A DNA stretch of 64,000 bases from Fomes fomentarius (taxonomy: Eukaryota; Basidiomycota; Agaricomycetes; Polyporales; Polyporaceae): assembly GCA_022606135.1 (NCBI GenBank), contig JABYQN010000007.1, forward strand, positions 2,170,001-2,234,000, in the 5' to 3' direction. Positions 33,603 through 45,176 of the stretch are shown one piece after another; the stretch's first letter is position 1; the number at the start of each line of letters is the position of its first letter. The translations under genes and the position numbers were made by a program. The notes under the pieces are model-generated. The model was not told the origin of the DNA. It did not search any database and saw only the letters and a program-made list of their open reading frames with translations.

Positions 33603-35054
33603 TCAGATGGCCTGGGCCACGGCGACCTGCTTGCCGAAGTTGTAGTGCGTGCCCGAGGTCGCAGTGAACTCGACATTGGCCTCCTTCTCGAAGACCATCA
33701 CGATGTCAGAGCCTCCGAACTGGAAGCAGGAGAGCTCGTCGCCCTTCTTGACCTCATCTCCTGCCTTCACGCTCAACACCACGGACGACACCTGCGCCAT
33801 GCCGATCGGCAGCACCGCGACGAGACCGATGTCCTCCGTCTTGATGAGGATGAGGGCGCGAGCTTGGATAAACTGGTAGCCTGTACTGTTCGGGGCGTTG
33901 AGATCCCTTTCGTCGGGCGCAGGCGCATCGCGACCCACGATGAGGGGCATCCGACGGAAAGACGTATGGAACATGGGGCGGTGGGGCTTGAGGTGCCATC
34001 GCTGGTCCGAGCCTTGCTCGGCTTCTACCTCGAGGTAGCAGAGGCCCTCTATAACGCGCGCCTCCAGCACCGTGCCGGAAACCGGGGCATGCTGACGGTG
34101 GTAGTCGTTCGGCCCGAGGAACGAGTGGCAGAACCAGCCGCCCGCGAACTGTGACCCGTAGTTGTTTTCGGGGTCGTCGAGGAGCCTACTGATGGGCCAG
34201 GGGATCCCCTTGATCATACACTCTGCGTCCTCGTCCACAGCCCACTTGCTATCGAAGGAAGCGTCGGCAGGACTGACGATGATCTTGTTCGAGTCAGGGG
34301 CGTCAATTGGACGTTTGGCGGGGTCGATGTTGCGCGCGAAAAACTCGTTGAACGTCTTCCAACCGCCCGGGGGACAGGGTAGTCCTCCATGTGGTACGAT
34401 GGGGCGTTGTAGAAGGTGGCAAGGCTGTCAGGAGTGATGGATTCGGGTGTGTCGAGGAATTTGCCCATCTCCTTTGCATAGTCTATAACCCATTGAGAGA
34501 GCCACTTGTACGGTGACTGGGTTGACGGAAGGATGAGACTGGTCCAGTTTTGTTCAACCGGATTGAAGTTCATGACGTAGTAGAACAAGCAGAGTGTGTG
34601 GTAGATGAACTTCCCGTCCTTATCTTCCTCGGGGATCCAGCCGAGGAGGGTCTCGTACCAGTTGATGTACTCGTCGAATGTCTTGATGCCGAAGTCATCG
34701 AACTCCCGAACGCCAGACTCGAGGGCGGCGTCGAAGGACTTCTGGAAGTCGTTCTTGAAGTCTGCGTTCTCGGCCAAGTAGGTCCTCAATTTCTGCACGA
34801 TGTTGTCTGCGGGGAGTTTACTGTGCTCATATTTATGTAGCGTAAGTGCATAAGTACATCGATAGACCTTGCGATTTGATCGGAACTGACCGTGTGATGA
34901 GTTTCACCCTGGACTGGGTGGAGGCAACTTGGTGTGTGCCACTTGCTGCATATATATAAGGGTCACATGGGAGATACCGTCGTCGATTCATTGGATCAGC
35001 ATAGTAGGTCTGCATATTTATCGGAAGATACATACCGTCGGTGATGTCGGCCAT
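33603..35054 (-). CDS. Phosphatidylserine-decarboxylase-family protein, with one-base frameshift
   Basis: Exon 1 (35054-35036, MADITD) and a roughly 230-nt intron lead to a large exon 34806-33603. The N-terminal half (SFDAALESGVREFDDFGIKT, LGWIPEEDKDGKFIYHTLC) matches the PSD-associated N-terminal domain. The second half is the decarboxylase: GGWKTFNEFFARNIDPAKRP, SPADASFDSKW, NDYHRQHAPVSG, and FQFGGSDIVMVFEK near the C-terminus, whose Gly-Ser is where the pro-enzyme cleaves itself to form the pyruvoyl group. The frame changes at a run of five C (34369-34373 on the given strand, read as G). One more C would give about 407 residues and the family-typical PPGGWKTFNEFF. No splice site explains it. 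The family includes lipid decarboxylases and amino-acid decarboxylases such as PsiD; substrate unknown. Confidence 0.82.
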
Positions 35055-36030
35055 TATGTTATGTTGTCGCGCTGTCAACGTTCACACCGAGGGGTGCTAT
35101 GATGAGCGAAGTCGTATGAGTCTCTTGAATCCGAGGGACGTACTCTGTCGGGTCTTACAACTTGCGTGTGTTGCTCAATGCTCATACCGTCCCCATCTGG
35201 CCGAACTTATACCCTCGTGAACTATTGTTTTCCATTGTGTACTCCCATTCCAACGTCAGTCGAGTTCCCTGACAATGTCGCACTTGGTTCATACATAGAC
35301 CATGCAGCGAGCGGAGTCTCGCAGTCTTCTATTCCGGCGCCGGTATTTGATAGGTCACGGATACATAATCGTGTTCGAGGTCGTCTTCGATACCAGCGGC
35401 TGCCATGTAATCGATAGGTCAGGAGGTGCTAGAATATCTCCCTCTCACGTCGATGCCGTCATCACTGACAGCAGTGGCACTCATACCTGTCCGTGAGGTG
35501 AAATTGCCTCCTCATTCACATTATTCTGCAGCTGTGAAGCTTTGAACGAACTCACCTGGAAGCATTTACCAAGTCACAAGCCCCAACGGTATTACTTCAT
35601 GCCATCGGCCGCTGGCAGGCTGAGGGGCACCCCATTAATTCATCGGATTGACGTCGAGTGCGGCTGGCGCGCTGCCTTGAGCGTTCTCAGCTCGCGCTAG
35701 TACCGCGGATCGTATTTGAATTATCGACATGCTACGAGGGCCCGAAGCAACCTAGATATAATAATGCTGCACATCATAGTGCATCTACAGAAGTGAGTTG
35801 GGTGGAGGGTTTTTGTAAGGTCGGCGAAGAGATTTGGGCGTCTGCCAGATTTGGTAGTGGAAGCGCCAGCGCGAGCGTCTTCAAAGAACCATGCAAGGTG
35901 CGATAAGGAGGAAATAGAACATTAGAAGCAATTCACCAAAAGCTCTCGTCTATAATCAACTACAGCAAGTTTGAAAGAAATCAGATACAGAATTCTACAA
36001 CAGGACCCCATGTACATTCTCTAGAGTATG
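35055..36030. other. Intergenic, nothing recognised
   Basis: About 980 bp. Short plus-strand frames at 35166-35906 overlap each other and show no family features. Confidence 0.45.
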
Positions 36031-37867
36031 TTACGAAATAACTCGCTGTCTCGCCACACCAACTACCAGACTTCCGACGCCTGTCGCGAGCGCGCAAGAG
36101 CCAACAAAGAGTTCGACGGCGCCATAGCCGAAGCGCCCGAATCCATCGTCCATTGAATTGCCTTTGCCTGCTTCGAGGAGAAAACCAGAGATGACCGGAC
36201 CGATCACGGCGGAGATACCTTTGAAGGCCGACGTCCCGGCGAAGGCCATGCCGACGTACTCGCGCTGGTTGCCTGTACACTCGACCGCCGCATTCGGCCA
36301 TGTCGAGGAGAACCCACCGGCCTAGTGTCCGTGATGAACGTGAGAGAGAGAGAGACGTGAGACGTCAAGGCACAGGGGCAAGTCAAGCCATGGGAAGGTA
36401 CGCACCAGTGTTCCGAAGATGACGGCGAAGAAGTAGAGGTAGATCGCCGCGTTTGCAAAGCCCCAGAGCAGGAACGCGGAGAGTGCGGAGCCTATTGCGC
36501 TGACGAACATGATCGACGGGTACGGGAACCTGTCTGTCAGGTGCCCGAGGAGGACCTGTCCGACGACTGCGGACGCGTTGAAGAGCGCGAGAATCACGGT
36601 CGCTGTGAATTGGTCGGAGATACTCCTGGTGAACATCGCGATATAGAGCGCTACAGGAAATTGCGAGAGGCCCTGTAGGAGGTTGGTGACAATCTGCGAC
36701 GTGTGTGATCGGCGTGTCAGCGAGGTGTTCCGAGCGTGCCGTCGGACATGAACTAGGTGAGGACTTACGAAGCTGATGAAGAGCGGACTCCTAAGCCAGC
36801 TGAGGTGCGGAGGGATCAGCTTGGGCCGTCTCTGTGTTGCGTTGTATTTTGGAACAGGGAAGCGACTCCGCATACAGAGCAGGGCGATTGCGCTGCAGGA
36901 TGACGTCCCCATGGCCAGGATGCGCAGCGTCCAGCGCAAGCCGACCTTTTCGAGAAGTGCGTTCAGTACGAACGGAAAAACGAAGCCCCCAACGCCGGTT
37001 CCGGAGAAGATGATGCCCCCTGCAAGGCCTCGTCGCTCGGAGAACCATTCCGGAAGCAGTTTGATGACAGGCATGTATACCATACCGCCCCCCAGGCCAA
37101 CGCCAACTCCTTGTAGGAGGATGAGCTGCCATACCTGTGTGTAGTATACGCCCAGTAGTCAGTGTCAGATAATACAGACCAAGAGGATATGTACGCACTT
37201 GTGTTGCAAAGCTGGAAGCGAAGAGAGATGAGAAGTAGAGAGCGAGTCCGAACCACATGCCAACTCGCAGGAAGTCAGGGTACCGTCTCAGGAGGAATGA
37301 TAGGACGAAAGCCTGCAGTGTAGAGCGCATCAGTACTACAACATGGATACAAACTTTGGTTTCAGTACACTTACCTCTCCGTATTCAAGAGCGAGGGCGA
37401 CAGTGCCAATGGCCGCAATGGTGACACCAGAGGAAGTGTTGAACGGTGGGTGGGATGTATAGAAGTCTGTCTAGAGTTTGTCAGCGCCAGACACGGATCA
37501 AAATACCGATATGGTCCCAACCTTGGAAGATACCATAGCTGCAAACAAAGGTCAGCAACCGAGCTGTAATGGCTCATAGTACCGTGAGGACCGACCTGAA
37601 GCTGAAACCCCAGACCATCATCTCCAAGACGAACCCGGAAGCACAGAACATCCATGCTCGGACACCCCTGTCCACTGGAGGAAGCTCCTGCACGTTGGTG
37701 CCATCTTGTGGGTCCGTAACACGTAGCGCTGCCATCGATGACCGCGCGGAGAGCGTCGCTGGTGTGTCGCCAGGACTCTGCGTGTCGACCATCTCGGTGG
37801 TCACCTTGGACATCTCGTAGGGCTCTTCGACATCCCGGCCTTGCTCGCTGCTCTTGAACATGTCCAT
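36031..37867 (-). CDS. Monocarboxylate-transporter-type MFS protein
   Basis: Starts MDMFKSSEQGRDVEEPYEMS (an upstream in-frame ATG at 37987 is an alternative) and ends VGSLVVGVARQRVIS. At least seven exons. After about 70 cytoplasmic resid­ues comes DRGVRAWMFCASGFVLEMMV (helix 1), then VTIAAIGTVALALEYGEA, SFLLRRYPDFLRVGMWFGLA, GVGVGLGGGMVYMPVIK, LLPEWFSERRGLAGGIIFSG (a typical loop of this subfamily), LLGHLTDRFPYPSIMFVSAI and SAVIGPVISGFLLEAGKG. This is the MCT/MFS group of fungal plasma-membrane transporters (Mch-like); substrate unknown. A decayed copy of this gene lies at 62630-63350 on the other strand. Confidence 0.87.
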
Positions 37868-38487
37868 GGCAGCGGGTTGACGATGGTATGCGGTTGTCTT
37901 TGAGTCGGCTTCAAGACCTTTTTTGAAGGTCGCCTCCCGCGCTGGGAGTGAGTCAAAACAACAATCGCGTATCTCGAAGCCTACCATCGATTCGATTGAG
38001 AAAGCATGTCGGATCGCATACCGTGCGTTAACAAATCATGGCGTAAACTTTCGTGTCTCGGGCCAAGGTCCGGTACATCCGTTCCGGGAGAAAGTGATTG
38101 GCGCGATCATTTGGTCAGTAACGAACGAGCTTTATTGGTCATAGCGGTCAGATGCATGAAGTTCATTCTGCGTATGCCATCAGTCAACGCTTCCAAAGAA
38201 AATATGTTACACATCGGAAACCGCGGAACATGCTGTTGAGTAACGCTTGGGCCGTGGACCAATAGTCAGTAATCGATAGCAAGAGAAGCGCCTAGGGCGT
38301 GTCTAGAACCCCACAGTCCAGACACATACGCATGAAGAAGCTGTTTGTACAACACACATGATAAATACGCGCACTGCGGCTGCTTCGAGTTACATAGCGC
38401 TGCTTGCGTCTGGCGAATGAGAGGGGTCCGCTTCAACGCACCTCTGCTATGTAGAAGGACGAGTATTTGTCTGCTTACCTTGTGTCA
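37868..38487. other. Intergenic, nothing recognised
   Basis: About 620 bp between the MFS start region and the F-box gene stop. It holds the MFS promoter; no clear element was seen. Confidence 0.4.
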
Positions 38488-40362
38488 TCAACCCCGAGTC
38501 CAGTCTGGCCAGACCCCGTTGTCGACAGAGCCCGCCTCCTCCCTCCACTCCTTCGGCAACTGAGCCTCACCGTCGAGTCGCGCCCGTATGATCAACTCGT
38601 CCACGAACGTGCGCAGAGCAGCAGGCTTCCACGCATGGGACGGCTCGGGGCTCTCGATGGCAAGGCGGCGGACGCGAAGACCCTCCCACGCTCGGCTCTC
38701 GACGATCTCGCGAATGGTCTCAACGTTCGCGTCTGTCCCTCGGTAATTCCGCAGACAGAGTGTCCCGAGACTGGGACACGCTGTTGGGTATTTTGACTTG
38801 CGCTCGGGTTGGGCGACCACGAGTAGATCTTTGAAGTCCGTGATGTGGACGCGGTCGTCGAACACTACTCCGAGCGTGGTCAGCGTGGGGAGAGCGTGGA
38901 GGATGGCAGGGGTGAGGACGAATGTGGTTGGATGGCGGACGGCCCAGAGGATGAGGACGTGGGAGAAGATTGGCGCACTGAGCATGTTCGACAGTGCGAG
39001 GGTTATGCACTCTCGGGATACGGAAGACGGTGCGATGACGACTAGGAATAGTCCCGACTCTGATCGTTCGTCCGCGAGATCGACAGAGAACACGGTGTTG
39101 TATCCTCGTGTTAGTGGACTCAGCGGCTTAGCGGAGATAGACATTCGCGTCAACTGCTCTGCGTCAAGCTGCCCGCACAGCGGTGATTGAGTGAGGATGA
39201 GTGCTTCATCGAGCGGAATATTATCGATCCGGATGAGGCACTTCCGAGTGACAACGATGTGCGAAATAAGCCAGACAGAATGCTGTATGAATAGAGAGAT
39301 CCTGCGGAGCATGTAGAGGGAGATGGGATGTGGCGGGTGGGTTGGCAGTAGTGCGACGTCTCTGGTAGAACGGATGAACACCTCTTCCAGTCTAGGGCAA
39401 CGACTTAGAAGGGCGAGGATATGTGGCAGAGAAGGAATGCCAATGATGTTATCCAGCATAAGATGCGTGAGGCTTGAGAACTGGTCTGTCGGTATGATAG
39501 TCGTGCTGTGGATAATAAGCTCGCGGAGGTCATGCGCATAACCGGAGAACAGCGAGTAGGAGTGCTCCGGGAGCCCGTGTCTCGGCCAAAACCGAAGGTC
39601 AAGCTCGCACGACAGCAAGTCAGGAGCAACGACAGCGAGCAGATCCCGTGGGTCGCGACGTCTAGTCCAGTTCTCGGTCATGTCGAGCAAGAGGAGATGG
39701 CGTACTCGCGACGGTTGATCCTGGAAGAGCTCTGCGGCTGTTTCCACATCACCGTTCACGATGAGGTGCAGGGCGCTGCTCCGCGACAGATGCATGTAGC
39801 GTTCGAACGGGGTGTGGTCACGGCCGCCACATACGATGCCAGACCAGAGCGTTGCGGTGGATAGTGCAACGTTGCGCCAGTGCTTGCACACTTCGGTGAG
39901 CCGGAGAGCGGCCCGAGCGGATGGCAGCCTAAAAGGGTGAAAGGAATAGTTGCCGTGGCGCACTTCTTGGGTTGCGCATGAAGAGAAAACGCGTGCGAGC
40001 AGCTCGGGGGGAAGCGTGTTGATGGTTATAGTCGAGTTCAATAGAACTCGAACAGAAGAGGAAGTTTCTGCCAGCACATCTGAAATATTGCGTAGCTGCA
40101 TGCGCATAGGTACACTCGGTTAGCTTTCAGCTTTCAGGGATATTTGCATCACTAAACGATGAATAAGTCTTACTGTTTCGATATAGCCCGTCTGTGGGAG
40201 TCTACTTAGGTGATCAGTTAGAAGCTGAGAGTAGACCATGCTGGGTGGTACTAACTTGATTCCCTCCGGCACACCGAGTCTCTGTGCTCTTTCGAGCACA
40301 TTACGCATGTCATGCAGAATCCCAATGGCATTCATGTCGTGTAGCTTCGATGCATCGCTCAT
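38488..40362 (-). CDS. F-box-like protein 1
   Basis: Two exons (40362-40174, 40095-38488) give 598 residues. The 78-nt intron has a GTAAGA donor and a GCATGCAG acceptor and joins in phase. The N-terminal helix region (LLTDHLSRLPQTGYIET plus LRNISDVLAETSSSVRVLLN) is followed by the F-box: INTLPPELLARVFSSCATQE, then VCKHWRNVALSTATLWSGIV. This is the standard layout of mushroom F-box proteins. The rest has diverged leucine-rich repeats (LRELIIHSTTIIP, LTHLMLDNIIG, CPRLEEVFIRST). F-box proteins recruit substrates to SCF ubiquitin ligases; the target is unknown. Divergent from F-box-like protein 2. Confidence 0.82.
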
Positions 40363-40696
40363 CGCTACTGAGATCCGCTATGAGTACTTGTTTGCCTGTT
40401 GCCTATGATCAGCGTGACGAGAATCATTCAACCATATCTATGCCTGCAAACCTAGGAAATGACCTCTTCGAACTCAGAAAACAGCGGAAATGCTGTGAGG
40501 AATGGGGGTTGGGTATAAGACCCGAGGCGCGCCGGCGTGCTCAGGCGTGCGAGAATCGGGGATGCCCGACAAGTCCGATGCTTCGACTTACGTCCCGCTT
40601 ATTGTTTTCTCACCAACTTCCTGCTCTTCAGGATCCTAAATACTCTGCGCCACCACCTGTATTTCGTTCAAAGACTTTTGACGGCGACGCACTATC
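40363..40696. promoter_or_regulatory. Divergent promoter of two F-box-like genes
   Basis: About 330 bp between the two start codons. No TATA box or repeat stands out. Confidence 0.35.
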
Positions 40697-41992
40697 ATGG
40701 TATCCGTTTTTCCTACAGAGATCTATGAGTATATCATCGATGCGGTGGGACACAGCTGGAAGCCTCATAGAACCCTACGGAGTTGCGCACTCACCTGCAG
40801 GGCCTGGCTACCACGAAGTCGCATGAACATCTTCCGTTCGATGTCATTTGCGTCCGTGGGTGCGGAAGGGATACACAAGTTCTCACAGATACTGGACGAT
40901 GCTCCTCATCTGCAGCTACTGGTGGAGGAGGTCAAGGTCTCGATGAGTGACCACCCGCTCGGTGCTGGTCCTCAGACAAGAGAGGCGATTGAGATCCTCC
41001 CAATCATCTTGTGGGGGAAGCTTCCTGTCCTCCGCACTCTCCGTATCTCTGCGATCAACCGGAACACGACCCCCCTGGCACTACATCGTCTCTTCTTTCC
41101 ATGTCTTTCGCAGTTCTCGACAATCACGACTCTCGCACTATATCATGTCACGTACTCGCGGTTCCGCGACTTTGCGCAGATGCTTCACGCCTTGCGCAAT
41201 CTGCGCACTGTGGAATGCGGACAAGTTGGCTGGTTGGCATGGAGCCATTACCAGTTTCCGACGATGAGAATTGCTCGTCTCAGCCTCGTGGAAGCCTACG
41301 ATGTTGAATCGAATAGGGTAAGTGCGCGTTGAAGTTGTAATCCTGTTACAATGTGTTCGAAAGGTCTTGTATTTTTGAAATGCTGATCTTGTATGACATA
41401 GATCGATAAGCTTCACCTGCGGCGCCGGGGCGTGTGGAATCTGCTAACAGCACTCGGCGTATCACTTGAGGACCTCACACTTGATATCACCGAATTTGGT
41501 CCTTTCGTGTTGGGTGAGTCGCTTCTGCGTCACGCTCGGACCACTCATGTTCATCTCACCCTAGAAAGCCAGAGCATTGATATCCCACGAAGTGATATGC
41601 CTTGTACGAGCATCCACACCCTGCGCTTGAACGCGATCCTCGATCCTGCCCACATTTCATCTGTAAAGGCCGCAGCTAACGCTGTTTCAAATACCGGATT
41701 CACGAGACTGCACACGGTCATCGTCAGCCTGGTGCTCCCTGCAAAACACGAATCCTCCACGACGATTGACTATGTGCACGATATCGGGAAACATCTTGAC
41801 CCAGTTCTCAGTAGGTGGAGTACTCGCAACTTGGCGCAATGCGTCTTCGACGTCCCGCAGGATATGGTGAAGCCCGACATCCCGTGGTCCGAGCTGGTCG
41901 CGACTGCCTTTCCGTCGTGTGGCAAACAAGGTTTACTACGCTTCCGTTATTATCGGATCTATATAGATCGTAAATGTCCGCCTTACATCTAG
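40697..41992 (+). CDS. F-box-like protein 2
   Basis: Two exons (40697-41317, 41402-41992) give 403 residues. The N-terminus MVSVFPTEIYEYIIDAVGHS, then LRSCALTCRAWLPRSR, is the diverged F-box seen in many mushroom proteins. Leucine-rich segments follow (LPVLRTLRISAINRNTTPLA, FSTITTLALYHVTYSRFRDF, LHALRNLRTVECGQVGWL). The intron is 84 nt with GTAAGTGC and GACATAG. The gene is probably part of a large lineage-specific family; target unknown. Confidence 0.78.
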
Positions 41993-43901
41993 GGTTTCCT
42001 GGTACACTGACCACATAAACTCCTTCAGCGGCTGTGGGTAGACCAAGGAACTCCCTTGAGGATGTGCAGGCATGATACACTCAAGACAAAACATTCAATG
42101 AGGGTATACACGCGGATCTCAGTCTATACCAGGTGTACGTGCAAGCAACGCGTCGAATATCGCAGCTTCGGGCTGACCGGGTCACGAATCACGACCAGAC
42201 TGGAAGCTCAAGTCGGGCGGGTCTGCACCGTATCTGATTCGTATACAGTGGCACACTTCCCATGATGAAGCCACAAACCGTCTCCTGCCCAGTGCCCAGT
42301 GCACAGCCAAGGGCTCGCATGAGGTGAGTGGTGGGTGGAGTGGGCCTTCGCTGCAGAGCGCGCTGCAATTCCGTCAACCGCTGATACACCTGATGAACAC
42401 GAAAAATTGCAGTGGCACCTCGTGCGGTTGTGCGCTCGCTCTTGTGTTTCTGGGGCAACACGGAGTGGATGTGTTTCAGAGCCAGCTTCGCTGCTGCCGC
42501 GACACAGCGGCATGCCACTCTCTCTTTAGCGGCGGTCAAGAACTCCGAGTAACCTTCGCCACGCACTTCGCCCTGACCATCCTGTTGCACTGCTCGCCCA
42601 CATGGCCTCCCGTGCAAACGTCAACAGAAGGGCGAGAGCCGGGCCCACAGGCACAAACGTTAACCGTACCGCTGCTCATGCCTCCTATCTATGTGGTATC
42701 CAGTTTCAGGGTCGCTGTCTCACCTCACGGAAGCACCAGCGCAGGCACATGGTACGGGTCGCTGCAGCATAAAACCCGCGTGCGCGCTCGGCAACTGACG
42801 AATATGGCAACCCTTGTATTGCAACGCCCAAGAAGCTCGCGTCCAATCATGATGAGTGGCCGCTGAAGAACCCACCGCACCTCGACCGAGTAAATATCTG
42901 ACAAACTCTGCGCGCAAGGATGACAAGAAGAAGCACATATTTTGAGTGTCGTGACGAGGCGGATGACGAGTCGCGACTGGAACTGGAATACGTAATACGT
43001 GTGCGATGATGAATCCGGGTTCGGTGATTATGTGAATGATGTGGACGCGTACACGGGACACCGGGGAATATTAGACATACGATGATGACGAGAGAGAGGA
43101 GGTGTGAGCATTGGATGAGACGGGCGAGCTGGGGGAAACAGGGGGGTTGCAACTGATACAAGACAAATATCGAATGGATGAGAAATACACTATCTGGAGG
43201 CGCGAGTGGGAACGAATTGCAGTATGTACGGGTGATGATGCGATAAAAGAAGTCCGTCCGGGAAACCAAGTATAGCAACAATAAGTTATTCATAGCGAGA
43301 GCGAACACGCAGTCCGGTCGCCACCGTCCTCAACGGCCACCGAGAGACTGCGCCTCTGCGATCTGATACCCCCTCCGTGTATCAGGGCGTCGTGAGGCGA
43401 TCTGCGGCCTACGCAATCCGCTCGTGCCCGTCGTGTCACCGTGTTTGCGGTAGAAGTCGAGAGACAAGGTGGAGGCCCACTAGCGCACGCCAAGCGCCCC
43501 GACCTTTGTACGGAGGAGCGCAGGAGCAAGATGGTGTCAGGTCGGACTGGGGCGGATCTCGGGGGCAGCGCACGAGGCTGGAATACTCGAGGTGCCTTTG
43601 ACAAAGCTGACGCTGTCAAAGGGGTAGGGGGGGGATCGAGCGCCTCGATTACGGCTGCGAGTAGGTTTGACGACGCGGAATTTGCGGGGTAGACGGAGGA
43701 CTCCGACTTGTAGCGTAAAAGGTGGAGCCCAGAGCATGAAAGGCGGAGCCGACAGCGTGAAAGGTGGAGCCGGGAGCGGTGGGTGGAAGAGGGAGAAGGG
43801 GAGAGATCGTGAAGAAGGGGAACGGAATGGGCTGAGCAATGCGCATTGTGGATGGTTTGCAGCCTGCGCAAGCTGCATGTATGTCGCGGAACGATGCACC
43901 C
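41993..43901. other. Gene-poor stretch, nothing recognised except a minisatellite
   Basis: About 1.9 kb. Open frames on both strands at 42189-42866, 42847-43308 and 43290-43899 have no family features and overlap each other. A three-copy tandem repeat lies at 43715-43779. Confidence 0.4.
43715..43779. repeat. Three-copy 21-bp tandem repeat
   Basis: Three imperfect copies of the unit AAAGGYGGAGCC-N3-AGCGTG follow each other. Differences are mostly in the three N positions. The repeat lies just 3' of the first tiny peptide gene, which runs leftward, so it may fall in its 3' untranslated region. Confidence 0.7.
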
Positions 43902-44027
43902 TTAGAAGAATACAGGGCCATTCGAAGAGGCAATGTTTCGAATGTTGGTCTGCGAGGATGAGGAAGAGCCAGAAGGCTTAGGCTTTGAGCTGGAGGTGGA
44001 GACGGGAGTGGCAGACGAAGCGAGCAT
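43902..44027 (-). CDS. Tiny Ser/Pro-rich peptide, PVFF family copy 1 (41 residues)
   Basis: A 126-nt frame starts MLASSATPVSTSSSKPKPS, continues with five Ser and ends QTNIRNIASSNGPVFF followed by TAA. The N-terminal part is Ser/Thr/Pro/Lys-rich and probably disordered; there is no signal peptide and no membrane segment. The ATG is the first one beyond the expected transcription start of a TATATAAG box (44147-44158), with a C/T-rich leader of about 100 nt. The last 16 residues align with two other tiny frames in this window (47764-47916 and 54036-54152). Function unknown. The repeated C-terminal block with different synonymous codons is the main reason to call it a gene. Confidence 0.68.
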   Translation of the reverse strand: MLASSATPVSTSSSKPKPSGSSSSSQTNIRNIASSNGPVFF

Positions 44028-44146
44028 GACGACGATTGTAGTAGCTGTAGTAGGCAAGGGACTCGGAAGAAGGTATGCCTGCTAGGAGGATGAGGCCGCG
44101 AGTTGTGAGTTTGGTGAATTGAGGACGAAGGCGAAGTAGGACATAC

Positions 44147-44158
44147 CTTATATATTGC
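44147..44158 (-). promoter_or_regulatory. TATA box of tiny peptide gene 1
   Basis: On the minus strand the sequence reads CGCAATATATAAGG. It lies about 120 bp upstream of the ATG at 44027. Confidence 0.55.
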
Positions 44159-45162
44159 GCTACGGACCACGACAAGACGCTGCACCGGACATAATGATAC
44201 GCTGTGCGAGCGCGGCAGCCTCATGACGTGGTATGACTCGGCTACAATCGCCTCTGAACCCCCCAGACCGGTACCTGAAAATCCGGACTGGACAGAAATG
44301 ACTTGTCGACAAGACGACAGGGGGCGGTCTGCCACTTGCCGCATTGCGATGAACGGTGACGCCGCGACGGCGGCGGATGTAATTTCGAACGCGGAACAGA
44401 AAAAGCATAATGGTCAACCAACCACTCACCACACAAAAGGAACGCACCCTTGATGCTGCACGAGACTCCGAAACGGGACATTCGCAGCACTTGGTAACAG
44501 TATTTCATTTACCGCACTTTACATAACGCCTGCGCGGTGTGCGACGATTGGTGCGGCCGGGAACGCAGTTCGCGTCTTCCCGGCATTCGGGCAACACGGT
44601 AATGGTAGAGTGGAGGGGGCCGGTGCAGAAACAAGAACGGAAACATGAAGAAGAGGATCCAGAACAGATAGACACGTACCATACACAGCATTGGCGAGTG
44701 ATAGAAGTCCGTCGAGAACGCCGAGTCAGATATTCGAAGGCTTGAGTGACTCGAGCTGCTATCTTGTCATCCCGCCGCGATGTCTACCCTGTCCTCGAGG
44801 CTGAGGCGCATCGAGGCGTTGGGCGGTGCAGACTGTACAGTGGGTGTCCTCAGCACATCCTCGATGTGGACTGGCGGATGAACGATTATATCTGTCGTTT
44901 CTCACAGCATTCAGTGTGGGCGCGGGTGAGCGCGATTCATCACCTTGACCCAACTTGCCCGGAAAGACGGCGATAGTGCGGTTTGGTTCTGTTCCAATCC
45001 AAGAGCAAACGGTCGAGATACCTCGAGATAATATGGCTAGTTGCGGTCGCAATAATTGGGCAAGACGTTCAGCAAGACGAGTTGCAAGTCATCGTTCGAA
45101 TCCAAGACACGCGACTGGGAGTCGGTGGATGTGAGAACTTCCCAAGTGGTTCTAAGCGAACC

Positions 45163-45176
45163 GAACCGATCGGTTC
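45163..45176. repeat. 14-bp palindrome, copy 1
   Basis: GAACCGATCGGTTC is a perfect palindrome. With one flanking base on each side the 16-mer CGAACCGATCGGTTCA is identical to 52473-52488. Confidence 0.6.

Noticed and set aside
43290..43899. Two overlapping minus-strand frames of about 120-190 codons below tiny peptide gene 1
   Set aside because: Arg/Ser/Pro-rich, include the minisatellite, no conserved pattern; more likely 3' untranslated sequence.
45080..45120. Another tRNA B-box-like stretch (GTTCGAATCC)
   Set aside because: No A box, no acceptor stem pairing.
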